This document shows, in pieces, positions 47,596 through 57,574 of a stretch of 64,000 nucleotides of DNA. Numbering within the stretch: the first letter of the stretch is position 1; each line of letters begins with the position of its first letter. A model generated the notes under the pieces. That model searched no databases. It was not told the DNA's origin and saw nothing but the letters and a program-made list of their open reading frames with translations. Both the position numbers and the translations under genes were made by a program. The DNA comes from Ancistrus triradiatus. Its lineage: Eukaryota; Chordata; Actinopteri; Siluriformes; Loricariidae. The stretch covers positions 1-64,000 of the forward strand of contig JAJAGP010000046.1 of assembly GCA_025084515.1 (NCBI GenBank), given 5' to 3'.

Positions 47596-48149
47596 CCGTA
47601 TTTTTCGGACCATAAGGCGCACTTAAAATCCTTTAACTTTCTCAAAACTCGACAGCGCGCCTTCAAATGCGATGCGTCTAATGTATGAATTAATTCTGGT
47701 TGTGCTTTCTGACCTAGAACCAGTTGTAGATGGTACACGGCGCTCATAAATCTGTCAAAATGTTTTAGCACGGTCTTAGTAGGTTACGAAGCTTACGGCC
47801 ACCGTAGTGCGCAGCATCGCGGAGTAATACGATATGTGCTTCAGCATTAGGGTACGTGAATTCATTCATTCATTTTCGAAGCGGATTTCAAACACAACGC
47901 TATCAGTCACGCAGTACAACATGGACATAGAGCAGCTGTGAGAGAATTCAACATTAACGAATCAATGGTACGGAAGTGGAGGAAGCAATAAGACGCCCTG
48001 CGCCAGGTAAAGACCAAACTGAGCTTCCGACGGAACTTAAGAGTTTTGTTTCATTTAACGCGCCTTATAACCCGGTGCGCTTTATGTATGAAAATATACC
48101 CGTTAGCAGGCGATCGTTGATATTGTGTCTTATAATCCGAAAAATACGG
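47596..48149 (+). mobile_element. Pogo/Tigger-like DNA transposon relic
   Basis: 554 bp bounded by ccgtatttttcgga on the left and its inverse tccgaaaaatacgg on the right, flanked by TA on both sides (47594-47595 and 48150-48151). The uninserted sister repeat at 48623-48892 has a single TA at the matching position, which confirms the insertion site and the TA duplication. It carries a piece of transposase (separate entry) but is too short to hold a whole gene. Confidence 0.85.
47878..48045 (+). pseudogene. Pogo-like transposase, N-terminal psq/HTH fragment
   Basis: In one frame from 47878: EADFKHNAISHAVQHGHRAA, VREFNINESMVRKWRKQ, a stop codon, then DALRQVKTKLSFRR. This is the Psq/CENP-B-type N-terminal helix-turn-helix of pogo-superfamily transposases, which binds element ends. 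The stop after WRKQ and the absence of the CENP-B and DDE domains show it is a relic. Confidence 0.8.
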
Positions 48150-48323
48150 TAAAATATAAAATGATATCAATTTAATATAGATTAGGCGTGTAATGATGCA
48201 TGGCGAAGAAAAGTGGGATGGTGTGCATCGTTGAGTCGGGTTATGCGTTCTTGTTTATTATGCTATCCAATGCAATTGCATTTTGTGAACACCAGAGGGC
48301 GCAATCATACGTCATCTTCACAG

Positions 48324-48424
48324 GTTAAGGACCCAACGGTGGTAGCTTGGCACAGGTAGGATTTGAACCCTGGACCTTCTGGTCCAGAGTTCAGTACCTT
48401 AACCGCTAGGCCACCACAGTCCAC
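48324..48424 (-). mobile_element. SINE 5' half, separated from its 3' half by insertion
   Basis: Reverse strand: inverse B-box sequence (ggatttgaacc) near 48358 and inverse A-box sequence ('ccttaaccgctaggccacca'). It completes the tail fragment at 47399-47469. About ten bases around the middle ('gtcttgctca' in the intact copy) are missing. Confidence 0.85.
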
Positions 48425-48622
48425 CACAGTTACTAGAGTAATTTAAAATTGTAAATAAAATGCTCTATAGTAGCCTCGCCACATCTTAAATAACCGAGTG
48501 AAAATGTTCCTTATAACAATTCAAAATAATCTGTACATTTCTTATATCTAAATGAAACAAAAAGTATCTTTAGCCCCTGAATTAAAAGAAATCAGGAGTC
48601 TCACTCAGGACGTGAAATGCCT
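48425..48622. other. AT-rich spacer between inverted X copies
   Basis: AT-rich. The right part, from about 48565 ('tatctttagcccctgaatta', 'caggagtctcactcagga'), is related in reverse orientation to 51490-51540, so it may be part of a longer element containing X. Confidence 0.5.
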
Positions 48623-48892
48623 CTGTGAAGATGACGTATGTTTGCGCCCTCTGGTGTTCGCAAAATGCAATTTCATTGGCATAATAAACAACAATGCATA
48701 ACCCGACTCGACGATGCACACCATCCCCACAATCTATATTAAAGTGATATTTTATATTTTATTATTTCCTTATTTTTTCAGATTTTGGGAGCAAACTTAT
48801 AAAATATAGCGGTTTTAATGCATGTATTTTACGTAGGGGAAAAAAGAAAAGGGAGGATAAAATGCCGAACTTCCTTTTGTTTAAAGGTCTCA
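48623..48892 (-). mobile_element. Repeat X, second copy, uninterrupted
   Basis: Reverse complement of 47470-48323 without the pogo insertion, about 270 bp. It lacks about 25 bp present in the first copy after 'aatatagat' and shows modest substitution, so the two copies are not recent duplicates of each other. Confidence 0.75.
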
Positions 48893-48899
48893 GACCCTC

Positions 48900-49600
48900 C
48901 TGACTTCTTAAATACGTCATGTTTAATTTACGCGATTGGACCCTGTGGATCTGTAGCCACTCCAGTGATGAGTCACGCTTTAACCTTTGGCAGTGCGGCG
49001 GAGGAATGTTTGTTTGGTGTGTTCGTTATTAATTAAACTCATCTTCATAATTAAAAGCCAGACTCCCATAGCACATCGACTGCTCGGCACCTTCGGCGGC
49101 TAATGGAAATGATTGGGGACGCAGGCAATAGCTAGCTTGTCAAAGCAAACACGGGGGATACAAGTATTGATCTCTTCCTTAGCAGCCTCGTGTCGAAGAA
49201 CGGCTTAATTCCTCAACAGGAACAGAAGGCTTTGAAGATGAGACCAGAGAGAGTGATCTGAGGAGTGGATTGTGAAGCAGCAGATTGATTTGTGTGGTCT
49301 GATGAGAAAGTTCAATGATGCCGGCGAGCTGATCTGAGGGTGTTTGAGTCGAGCATGTGATTCGACAGCATTCTGAGGAAGAATTCAGCGTGTGCATCAG
49401 CCCTAGATTTTATGCATATTAAATAGTAATAAAAAAAGAGAAAATCAGTGGATGGTAAACATTGTAGTATCTTATCTATTTACTCAATACCGGTCCACTG
49501 CAGAGTCCCATATAGCGTTACTAGGTATAGTATAAAATATGCCGTTTAGGCAATGTCCAGACTGCGTAATCGTGGATGTTAAGTGACGCACACCCGTACA
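48900..49600. promoter_or_regulatory. Low-repeat block, possible conserved noncoding element
   Basis: The stretch 48930-49150 is complex, with 'gttattaattaaactcatc', 'cttcataattaaaagcc' and 'ggctaatggaaatgattg', suggestive of clustered homeodomain or POU-type sites. The rest is unremarkable. Confidence 0.25.
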
Positions 49601-50037
49601 TACAGTGGTGCTTGAAAGTTTGTGAACCCTTTAGAATTTTCTACATTTCTGCATAAATATGACCTAAAACATCATCAGATTTTCACATAAGTTCTAAAAG
49701 TAGATAAACAGAACCCAGTTAAACAAATGAGACAAAAATATTATACNNNNNNNNNNNNNNNNNNNNNNNNNNNNNNNNNNNNNNNNNNNNNNNNNNNNNN
49801 NNNNNNNNNNNNNNNNNNNNNNNNNNNNNNNNNNNNNNNNNNNNNNCTAATATGTAATATTGGATCGTTTTCCTCAATAAATAAATGACCAAGTATAATA
49901 TTTCATCTCATTTGTATAACTGGGTTCTCTTTATCTACTTTTAGGACTTGTGTGAAAGTCTGATGATGTTTTAGGTCATATTTATGCAGAAATATAGAAA
50001 ATTCTAAAGGGTTCACAAACTTTCAAGCACCACTGTA
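49601..50037. mobile_element. Tc1/mariner element, family A, both termini, gap inside
   Basis: Starts tacagtggtgcttgaaagtt and ends aactttcaagcaccactgta: matching inverted termini in TA context. The visible part covers about 146 bp of the left and 191 bp of the right terminal region; the interior is the assembly gap. The termini are the best preserved of family A in this window, and the true element may be longer than shown. Confidence 0.93.
49747..49846. other. Assembly gap of 100 N
   Basis: Exactly 100 undetermined bases, the usual placeholder for a gap of unknown size. It lies inside a high-copy Tc1 element, which explains why the assembly broke here. Confidence 0.99.
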
Positions 50038-50149
50038 GCTCCGCACTGGATTTATCTACTTAAAGGTTTAAATTCTTTTAAAAGTGATCCTGCATTACCC
50101 CTTGAAAGCTTCAAGTGGACTCATTCCCTCTTGGTTATGTGCAGCCAGA

Positions 50150-50690
50150 GAGGTAGGTTTATTTGTGTTCACAGAATGTAGTGCAGAGCACAGACCTGCA
50201 CTGTTTGATGGATGGAAATGAGTTTGTTTGATAGCATGTTCCTCTCCATGCCAGATTTAATCCTCTGTTGTTGTTGCTGGTTTAAATAATCATCTGAGTG
50301 TCACAATGGGTTTAAGTGCCATTGCAGCTGCAGTCCAGACTGGAACTGTTTCCCACAGCCTCATTCCGAACCCTTTGTCCATGCAGCATTGCAGCCATTC
50401 GTAAATGGACCAATTAGCAACATCGTTCCTGCTTACCGGGCAGCAACGTGTTGCTAAGAGGAGGTTAGCGTTGATGCTCGATATTCTTCATCCTGCTTTT
50501 TGATTTCCCGTGTGGATAAGATGGCGGGGGAAATTGATGAACGGAGGAAGTGGTTGGCAGGTGATTTCTTTGGCCGCTCCATTCATCTGTGGCGGGCGCT
50601 GCTTATTGAACCCGCCAGTCAAGTGACAGGGCTTTGTTCTGGCTTTAAAAAGGAACGCTCCATCAGGAGAATGTTTCTGGATTAGTTGTC
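50150..50690. promoter_or_regulatory. Low-repeat block, possible conserved noncoding element
   Basis: 540 bp of complex, repeat-free sequence just right of the Tc1 element, with motifs such as 'gaccaattagcaac', 'ccattcgtaaatgg' and 'agtcaagtgacag'. A 61-codon ORF at 50500 shows no domain. Inference only. Confidence 0.28.
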
Positions 50691-50980
50691 GTCAACAATA
50701 ATAGCCGTGGCTCCGGTCCAGGCCTCGCCTGGCCAGAAGACTGACCCTTTTGTACAAATTTGAAATTAGTTTGATTGATATGCGAATACCTGAGCTTTCT
50801 CCATCGCTGTCAGCCTGAAAGCATTTTGTCGCTTTTGAATATCATTTGCAACTTTTAATACCGACCTGGCTCGTCATGATCCCCAATAACCATTGTCCAA
50901 GGCTGGGTCCAAGGCTGGCAGAATATCAGACTTTAAACTTTACACTTATGACTAAAAATAAAAGAGAAAACTCAAATGAA

Positions 50981-51174
50981 TTTACATTTACAGCATTTAG
51001 CAGACGCCCTTATCCAGAGCGACTTACAATTGATACAGTCTTACAAGCCAAGCAATTGTGGGTTAAGGGTCTTGCTCAAGGACCCAACAGTGGTAGCTTG
51101 GCTGAGGTGGGATTTGAACCCTGAACCTTCTGGTTCATGGTCCTGCACCTTAACCACTAGGCTACCACAGTCCC
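50981..51174 (-). mobile_element. tRNA-derived SINE, full-length reverse copy
   Basis: From 'tttacatttacagcatttag' and 'agacgcccttatccagagcg' (tail) through the inverse B box ggatttgaacc (about 51109-51119) to the inverse A-box region 'ccttaaccactaggctacca'. The short word atgaat occurs on both flanks and may be the target-site duplication. It is the intact reference for the split SINE at 47.4/48.3 kb. Confidence 0.9.
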
Positions 51175-51337
51175 GTGGAGAATGAATCCGTGGAGAAGCA
51201 GACAATCTATTTATTGCAGTAATTCATGAATCCCAGCTATAACAGCACATTCATACAGCAAACTAAGGTAAGGAACTAAGGTACTTTCATGCAGCTTCCT
51301 GTTTTTAGCAGGTGTAAAGAGCAGGAGCGTATAAATT

Positions 51338-51540
51338 AGTGGTGTAATGATACATTGGGTTGAAAAACCGGGACAATGTCTGTCGTCGGGTGGGATGCTG
51401 CATGGTCTAGTTGGATTGTGTGTTCTTGAATATACCGCCATGGAATGCAATTCCATTTCTGAACACCAGGTGCTCACAAACTCGTATACTGTTCTCACTG
51501 AGAATCATTCCAATTTCTTTTGATTGCTGAGGACTAAAGA
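51338..51540 (+). mobile_element. Repeat X-related fragment, third copy
   Basis: 'gtggtgtaatgatacattg', 'gggtgggatgctgcatgg', 'ggaatgcaattccatttctg' and 'aacaccaggtgctcac' align in order with the right half of X at 48190-48310. The words that follow ('cactgagaatc', 'tttcttttgattgctgagg') align with the sequence beside the second copy of X. Confidence 0.6.
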
Positions 51541-51548
51541 CTCTTTGA

Positions 51549-51897
51549 TTTTTTTTTTTTTTTTTTTTTTCTTTTCAGTGCACTCTTTGGAGTGCTTCCG
51601 ATTGAGGCGACTTAAACGTTTACATAGTGTTTCTAGTAGACGTGCCAATCTTGTCTTTAGGTTTTTTAAAAACATGTCATCCCCGCATTTTCGAGGTCCA
51701 GACCATACGCCCTGGCTCCCCTCTCCAGAGATTGCAATTGGGGGCTCACTGGTGCAGTACTGGGTTATGATCCTTAGATACAGGCAAATCATGTCTGCAT
51801 GAGACACCCGTCCTGGCTGAAGGCACCACTGAGACTCCAACCTGGGACTCTGCAATGGCGGGCTAGCGCAGTAGAACGCTGCACCACCCGAGCTCCC
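51549..51897 (-). mobile_element. Second tRNA-derived SINE family, with poly(A) tail
   Basis: On the reverse strand it starts gggagctcgggtggtgcagc, an A-box-like tRNA head, with a B-box-like ggttggagtctc downstream. After about 330 bp it ends in a 22-bp poly(A), seen as T at 51549-51570. Head and tail are unrelated to the SINE family above. Only one copy is visible here. Confidence 0.7.
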
Positions 51898-51899
51898 AT

Positions 51900-52270
51900 G
51901 AAACTAGAAAATTATGATGTCGTACGTTGTCGTAGTTACGAAGACATAAAAGCCGGTCTTCATTTCTTCCATGTCGTACACAGCCTGACGCTCTTGATCC
52001 TTCAAACACGTTATGATACGATAATGCTCTGTTATCTAAGTCTTTGCTGCTTCATTTGCATCTGCAGAAAAGAAACCGTGTTATCCAGCCGTGTCTGCGG
52101 CATTCTAAAAAATCTGCCAATGTCATCAAATGTCAGTCGAGTGCCTGGGGCGGCTGAGCATAAAGTGACTGAGTGGTGAGGTGGCTCATTATTTGCTTTT
52201 CCCATGTTCACTGATCCATGTGGGAGGACAGAGGGTTAGATAGAGTTTATCTATTTTTATTTATTTATTT
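51900..52270. other. Unassigned noncoding DNA
   Basis: No gene or repeat family recognised. Confidence 0.5.
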
Positions 52271-52274
52271 TCTC

Positions 52275-52585
52275 ACGTCGATGCCTCACAGCTCCAGAGA
52301 TCCCCGGTTCGTACCTGTGCAGGGTTTGCATGCTCTGCCCGTGATGGCACGGATTCTCTATGGGTACTCTGGTTTCTTCCTACAGTCCAAAAACCTGCTA
52401 GGTCAGTCGATGTCTCTAAAGTGTCCCAGTGTAAATGAGGGACTGTGTGTGTAAGGATATATTAAGGTCTAGGGTTGGTTCTGGCATTGCACCCTGTGCT
52501 GCTGGTTCGGCACTGGATCACTGCAGTGCCGAGTTGGATTGAGTGGGTATGTAATGAATGAATGAATGAATGAATGATTTTATTG
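52275..52585 (+). repeat. Teleost interspersed retroposon-like repeat, longest copy
   Basis: Starts 'gcctcacagctccagagatc', then 'gggtttgcatgctctgcccg', 'ggtactctggtttcttccta', 'cagtccaaaaacctgctagg', 'gttggttctggcattgcacc' and 'gagttggattgagtgggta', and ends in (GAAT)n at 52555-52582. Block order defines the family. A tail of simple GAAT repeats suggests retroposition. Confidence 0.7.
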
Positions 52586-52589
52586 CTTA

Positions 52590-52890
52590 ATGCAGCCATC
52601 AATAGGGGGAAAAGCAGACAAAAACTATGATTTTCATTATTTATTCAAAATATATTAGAATATATTGTAATTATTAATCATTCACAATTATTTAGTATTA
52701 TTTTTATTTAGTATATTTTTATATTTATATCTTATTTTAGTTAGTCTTTATTGCAGTTTTTCCTGTTCCACATATTTATGAAATGTGTTAATTCACTTAT
52801 TTAATTTATGTATACATAATTTATATATTTATATTTTATTTTTCTATATTATATTTTTATGACCTTTTTCTTTTTCTTCTTCTTTGTCTT
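52590..52890. other. AT-rich noncoding DNA
   Basis: Low-complexity A/T sequence leading into the ATT microsatellite. Confidence 0.6.
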
Positions 52891-52899
52891 ATTTATGAT

Positions 52900-52977
52900 T
52901 TTTTATTATTATTATCATTTTATTATTATTATTATCATTATTATTATTATTATAACAGTAATAATGATGATGATTAT

Positions 52978-53024
<47 letters not shown>

Positions 53025-53132
53025 TAATAATAATAAAATGATGATGATAATAATAATAATAATAATAATCATAATAATAATGATTATTATTATCATTATT
53101 ATTTTTACTACTACTACTACTACTACTACTAC

Positions 53133-53166
<34 letters not shown>

Positions 53167-53258
53167 ATTTTAACTACTATTATTATTATTATTATTATTA
53201 TTGTTATTATTATTATTATTGACACTACTATTACTATTATTATATTCTATTATTATTG

Positions 53259-53296
<38 letters not shown>

Positions 53297-53310
53297 GCTA
53301 TTATTCCTGT
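52900..53310. repeat. Compound (ATT)n/(AAT)n/(ACT)n microsatellite
   Basis: About 410 bp alternating between ATT and AAT arrays, with an (ACT)8-type block at about 53107-53132. Strand switches make it partly self-complementary. The Ile/Tyr/Leu-rich ORFs on both strands are translations of the repeat. Confidence 0.95.
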
Positions 53311-53319
53311 TATTATTTA

Positions 53320-56035
53320 TTAATTCTTAAATAATTAAATTCTGAATTTTTTCTGTATTTTGGGATGGTTGCGGTCGGTTACGTTTGGTGGAGATGGTGT
53401 TGTGGCTCTCGGATGGTGAGTTATTGGATGAAGTCCATGGTGGCTGTGGGAGAGTTGTTTTTACTCAGAGCTGTGCCTCTCGGCTCCGTTACTGCTGTGG
53501 CGGTTAGAACGTGGACGTGCCGCAGCCCCTAACGCGGCACGTGGCTGCGCCGGAGTGAACCGTGTGCTCCCTGTGCACTGACACAGAACTAAAGCTTCCT
53601 TCTTCATCACCATTGTGTTCCTGCATCTTGGTCTAATAAGGAGGTCAAGCAGCTCGGGGACAGGGCACGGCTCGGCCGTTTGTGTGTTAGGAGAGAGACG
53701 CATTACGCCTGGTGAGCAGAGCAGAGTGGTGTGCTCTTAGCAGCGCGTGGGCTGCTGCGTCCATATAGCGAGAGAGAATTCTCAGCTTAGCATGTAAACA
53801 TTAAGCTGCTGCTGCTGCTGCACTAAACCTAATGCATTACAAATACAAAATGTTCAAATCATTACATTTAGTCTGGCTTCAGTAACTTTTGTTTGTCAGT
53901 AACTTTTTGTTTAGTCTGCCCACACTTAGCCCAGCTTTATGTAACACTCTGTCTTTCAGCATGATACTGAAGCAAAGCCATGTTTGCATAAGCTTTCTGT
54001 GTTTTCCTACATGGAGACCTTTATGGTCTGTTGTAACCCGACGTGAACCGAGCCTGTGATGAGACGAGTTTCTTCCTCATGAAGTCCTGACGTTAGATGT
54101 AGTTGGTGCATCGGTGTGTTCATTCTTGCCCGGTTTACTCTCACGCTTGTTTCACTCCGGGCTCAGAGCGGCCAGACGGAACGGATTCATGCAGTGGACG
54201 TTTTCAAACTTGATGTAGCGTTATGTAGTGTGCGTCCTAAAACACGCTATGAACCGTGCTGAGACGAAAGAACGTGGATAAGCTCTTGCAACATGTAAAT
54301 ATCTTATTTTTTCTCATTTGGGCGAAATATGTTCTTTAAGTAGAATAGCAGTAAGACATCATGCTTGCCTTGGGAGGGGTCAGTCATCACAGGAAGGATT
54401 GAGAGAGGAATGATGTTTGAGAGGACAGTAGAGGAGACTGATGTTGGACTGGCATCCTGTTCAGATCACGATCCTTCCTGCACCCATTGAAGAGGAAAAG
54501 TCAAGGCCAACCTAAAGCTAAAAACAATCCTTATCCATACTGTAGACCCAGGGTCTAAGATGCTGAGCGATCCAAATGACTGGGCAAATGCTCTCACTTT
54601 TACTAAGAAATCTAAATTATTAATGCTTTTACAGCCTTTTCCTTACTTGGGAATCCTGTAGGAATCTAAGTGGTACAGTGATTCCATAGCTAGTCTAGTT
54701 ACCCAAACCAAAACCAGCCAAAATTGAAGACAGGAAGCCGAACAAGGTTGATATAGGCTTGGCATTAAATAGGTTTCGTATTTGTTAATGTTCTGGCCTA
54801 ATGTTGGCAAAATTGCCTGGAAGCCAAATCGATACCATCTTCCAAACTGATACTTTTTCAAGTGAGAATTGGTCTACAACACCCACCATACACACTATCC
54901 AGGTCCCTGTGTAGGCACTGTTACTCCCCCGGTCCATCTTTCGTGACAGAACGTGAAAAAGCAAGTCCGTACCGGCCTCTCTGGTTCATATTCTGCTTCT
55001 GGCCAGGTGATGGTTATGGGTTACAGAGACGCGTTCCTCAGGTCCAGCTTGCAGGTTAAACTGGGAGGATGAGTATGACTGAGAAGAGTCTAGAGCGAGG
55101 ATAGGGGCCAGGAAAACCTGCCAGGGCATGGTCTCCGATAGCACATGGAAAGGCTGGGGCCAGTTGGGGAAAAGCACAAGGTCAACTGTTTCAGCTTCTT
55201 GCTTTGAGTCCTGGTTGTATGCCTTACCTGTTCAGTACCAACGCGAGTACAACCATAATGATTAAAAACTGAAACTAGTTGAGCAGCATTTCCATGTAGT
55301 GAGCCAAAGTTAAGGGCATAAAACCACTAAAACAAGAAGGAAGTCAAACATAGTGGAGCAATACCAATGGAGATACCTAGAGTTTTTGGTATATCAGTAC
55401 AAGTTTACCCAAATTTATTCTCAAAGCCAACTGTGGTCTATGCCACACTTTAGGGCCGTCTCCATGTTCAGGATCCAAGGTGTACCGACATATAGTCATG
55501 TAGCAGCACCAATATCTCTGCACCTAAACTGGGAACCATATAGAACACCAAGCACAGGGATCAATTCATACCAAAACCTGTAGAGCCTTGATTCACTTGC
55601 AGAGCCAAAGACTCTGAAACAAGCACCTGAAAATCTTAATTATGTACCCGGAGTCAGCGACACCTAAGACTCCACTCTAAACAAGCTCCAGATGTCAGGC
55701 CATTGCTAGCAACGCCCACTCCAGTAATGCTGCCATAGTGGCATTTACATTTTTGGGAAAGTCCTTACTTTCGTAATCCTCCATCCATCTTGAGGCTTTA
55801 GTGTCTCTCCTCTACTTCAGGTAATATCGACGGGGGCTCTGGGAGGTGCAGGCTAGCTTTAACCGACTCTGGCTTTCGTGCCGCAGTGGCTCGCTAGTGT
55901 TTAAGGAAATGAGTGAACAGTTGGTGTGCCAGGCTCATAAATCACAAAGCCAGTGAGTAATTGGGCCCCGGATTGAAACCTGTGTGACCGTCAGAACAGG
56001 TACGCTGCTACAGTGCTTCCCTGGCAATGGCTATA
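53320..56035. other. Unassigned noncoding DNA
   Basis: 2.7 kb without a recognised repeat family. A GCT run (about 53802-53820) and moderately CpG-rich sequence at 53460-53760 occur, but no exon is convincing. Short ORFs throughout have no domain. Confidence 0.5.
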
Positions 56036-56037
56036 CA

Positions 56038-56069
<32 letters not shown>
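56038..56069. repeat. (CA)n microsatellite
   Basis: About 31 bp of CA repeats. Confidence 0.96.
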
Positions 56070-56071
<2 letters not shown>

Positions 56072-56213
56072 CCGGTAGCGTTTCACTGCCTTCACCACGG
56101 TCAGAATTCACTGATACATTCTGTCTAAGACTAGAAGACTTGCCATGAGATTAGTAAAAAAACTAAATAAATTAATGACTAACTAAAAAAAAAAAAATTC
56201 CAGTTGCTCAGAA

Positions 56214-56215
<2 letters not shown>

Positions 56216-56249
<34 letters not shown>

Positions 56250-56262
56250 GTTATTATTATTA
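56216..56262. repeat. (ATT)n microsatellite
   Basis: About 45 bp of ATT units with one GTT interruption. Confidence 0.95.
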
Positions 56263-56297
56263 ATTATTTATATATATATAATTATATATTTACCAAA

Positions 56298-56465
56298 ATT
56301 ACCCCAAGAGCGCAGCGACGACTCATCCAAGAAGTCACAAAAGACCCCACAACAACATCCAAAGAACTGCAGGCCTCACTTGCCCCAGTTGAGGTCAGTG
56401 TTCATGCAACATGCAAAAGAATAGGAAATCAGGAAGAGGGCAAACACTTTTTCACACCACTGTAG
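56298..56465 (+). mobile_element. Tc1-like fragment, family G, internally deleted
   Basis: 'ctcatccaagaagtcacaaa', 'agaccccacaacaacatcca' and 'aagaactgcaggcctcactt' are the end of the helix-turn-helix region of a teleost Tc1 family I recognise. They are joined directly to its right terminus 'gaaatcaggaagagggcaaa' and 'cactttttcacaccactgta'. The whole catalytic domain is deleted. Confidence 0.75.
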
Positions 56466-56469
56466 CTAA

Positions 56470-57005
56470 TCGTAATTGCGCCACATTCATGCATCGTCTT
56501 AATCGTGAACAGCAGAGGCCAGAGACACAAGCAGCAGTGTAGGTTTGACGAGCAGCCACATCAGAATCCTCTACTCATTAGATCATCAGGACGTAACAGA
56601 GCTGAGCGATTAGCTTTGAGCCATTTCAGGTTGGTATTGCAGACAGTGGTGAGTGTTCCTTAAAGCAGAGCCATATTAATATTAATTACAAGGCTGCTTC
56701 TTCCTCTCGGTGATGAATATCAATTTCCAAAATCACAAAGTCATGGTGCTTTTTAAACTCTTTACACGATGACAGACATGGACAGTCTTAAAGAAACGTT
56801 TGGACACTCCTGGTCAAGCTACATGAAGGTTTTACTGATGCCTGAAAAAGGCTTTTTATTTATTCATGCATCACTTGAGTGTAATTGGGAGATCAGGAGG
56901 TTCAAAGTTCAAATATCAGGTCCGTCTAAATATAAGTGACACTTCATCTCTACACCAAATGCAGTCCCTCATCCAAGACCGAGAGAGTGGATCCATTTCA
57001 AATGG
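56470..57005. other. Unassigned noncoding DNA
   Basis: No gene or repeat recognised. Confidence 0.5.
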
Positions 57006-57011
57006 GTTTGC

Positions 57012-57260
57012 TGTAGAGATGGGTCTGATCCGATCCTGTATCGGTATCGGGCCTGATATTGACGTCATTCACCCATCACATATCGGCTGGACAGAGCCGA
57101 TCCACTTCCAGATCCATATTCCATTCCACGTGTTACCATGAGCATGTGGCGACTGCAGTCTGGAACTGAGTGAGCAAATCATATTAGGTGTTGGTTTAAC
57201 TAAAGTGTTTGTGTGGTGATTGTTTTAGTCTGGAAATGCTGAAAATCGACAGTTGTGTTC
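57012..57260 (+). mobile_element. hAT-like terminal fragment
   Basis: 'gagatgggtctgatccgatc', 'ctgtatcggtatcgggcctg' and 'catcacatatcggctggaca' form the GATCCGAT/TATCGG-rich start typical of a fish hAT-like family, followed by 'taccatgagcatgtgg' and related words. No opposite end and no transposase frame. Confidence 0.45.
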
Positions 57261-57358
57261 TGGAATTGAATCAGAAATGGAAGTAAAGGTCCTGAGCATC
57301 TTCAGTTCACGGACAGACTTTCTCAGATTGCAAGCATTCATTTCTTGACGCCCAATTC

Positions 57359-57533
57359 TAAAAATAGTAAAAGGTTATTTTTGCTGTTGTTGTTGTTTTT
57401 TAATAAAGGTTGTTTCTTGTGAGCTTAAAAAATGTTCAAAACATAGAAGGTACATGGTTTGAACGTTTTGTAAGCTCACGAGAAACAACCTTTATTAAAA
57501 AACAACAACAAAAATAACTTTTTACTATTTTTA
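57359..57533. repeat. Long foldback hairpin
   Basis: Left arm 57359-57427 (taaaaatagtaaaaggttat ... gtgagctta) is mirrored by 57471-57533 (taagctcacgagaaacaacc ... tactattttta). An imperfect extension (gttcaaaac / gtttgaac) narrows the loop to roughly 15 nt. Arms are about 65 bp nearly perfect, with one three-base difference in the (TTG)n part. Confidence 0.9.
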
Positions 57534-57574
57534 AGGGTGCTGATTTAATTTATAATTTAAGGATGCACCCCTAA

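Larger units (their letters stand above)
47470..48323 (+). mobile_element. Repeat X (about 298 bp) with nested pogo-like element
   Basis: Begins tgagaccttaaacaaaaaga and ends 'catacgtcatcttcacag'. After removing the nested element and one TA it is about 298 bp. A second copy in opposite orientation at 48623-48892 (about 270 bp) defines its limits, because homology between the two ends at both edges. It splits a SINE. Internal words 'ggcgtgtaatgatgcat' and 'tgaacaccagagggcgc' resemble fish hAT-like non-autonomous sequence, but the family is uncertain. Confidence 0.7.

Noticed and set aside
52859..53334. Ile/Tyr/Thr-rich ORFs on both strands
   Set aside because: Microsatellite translations.
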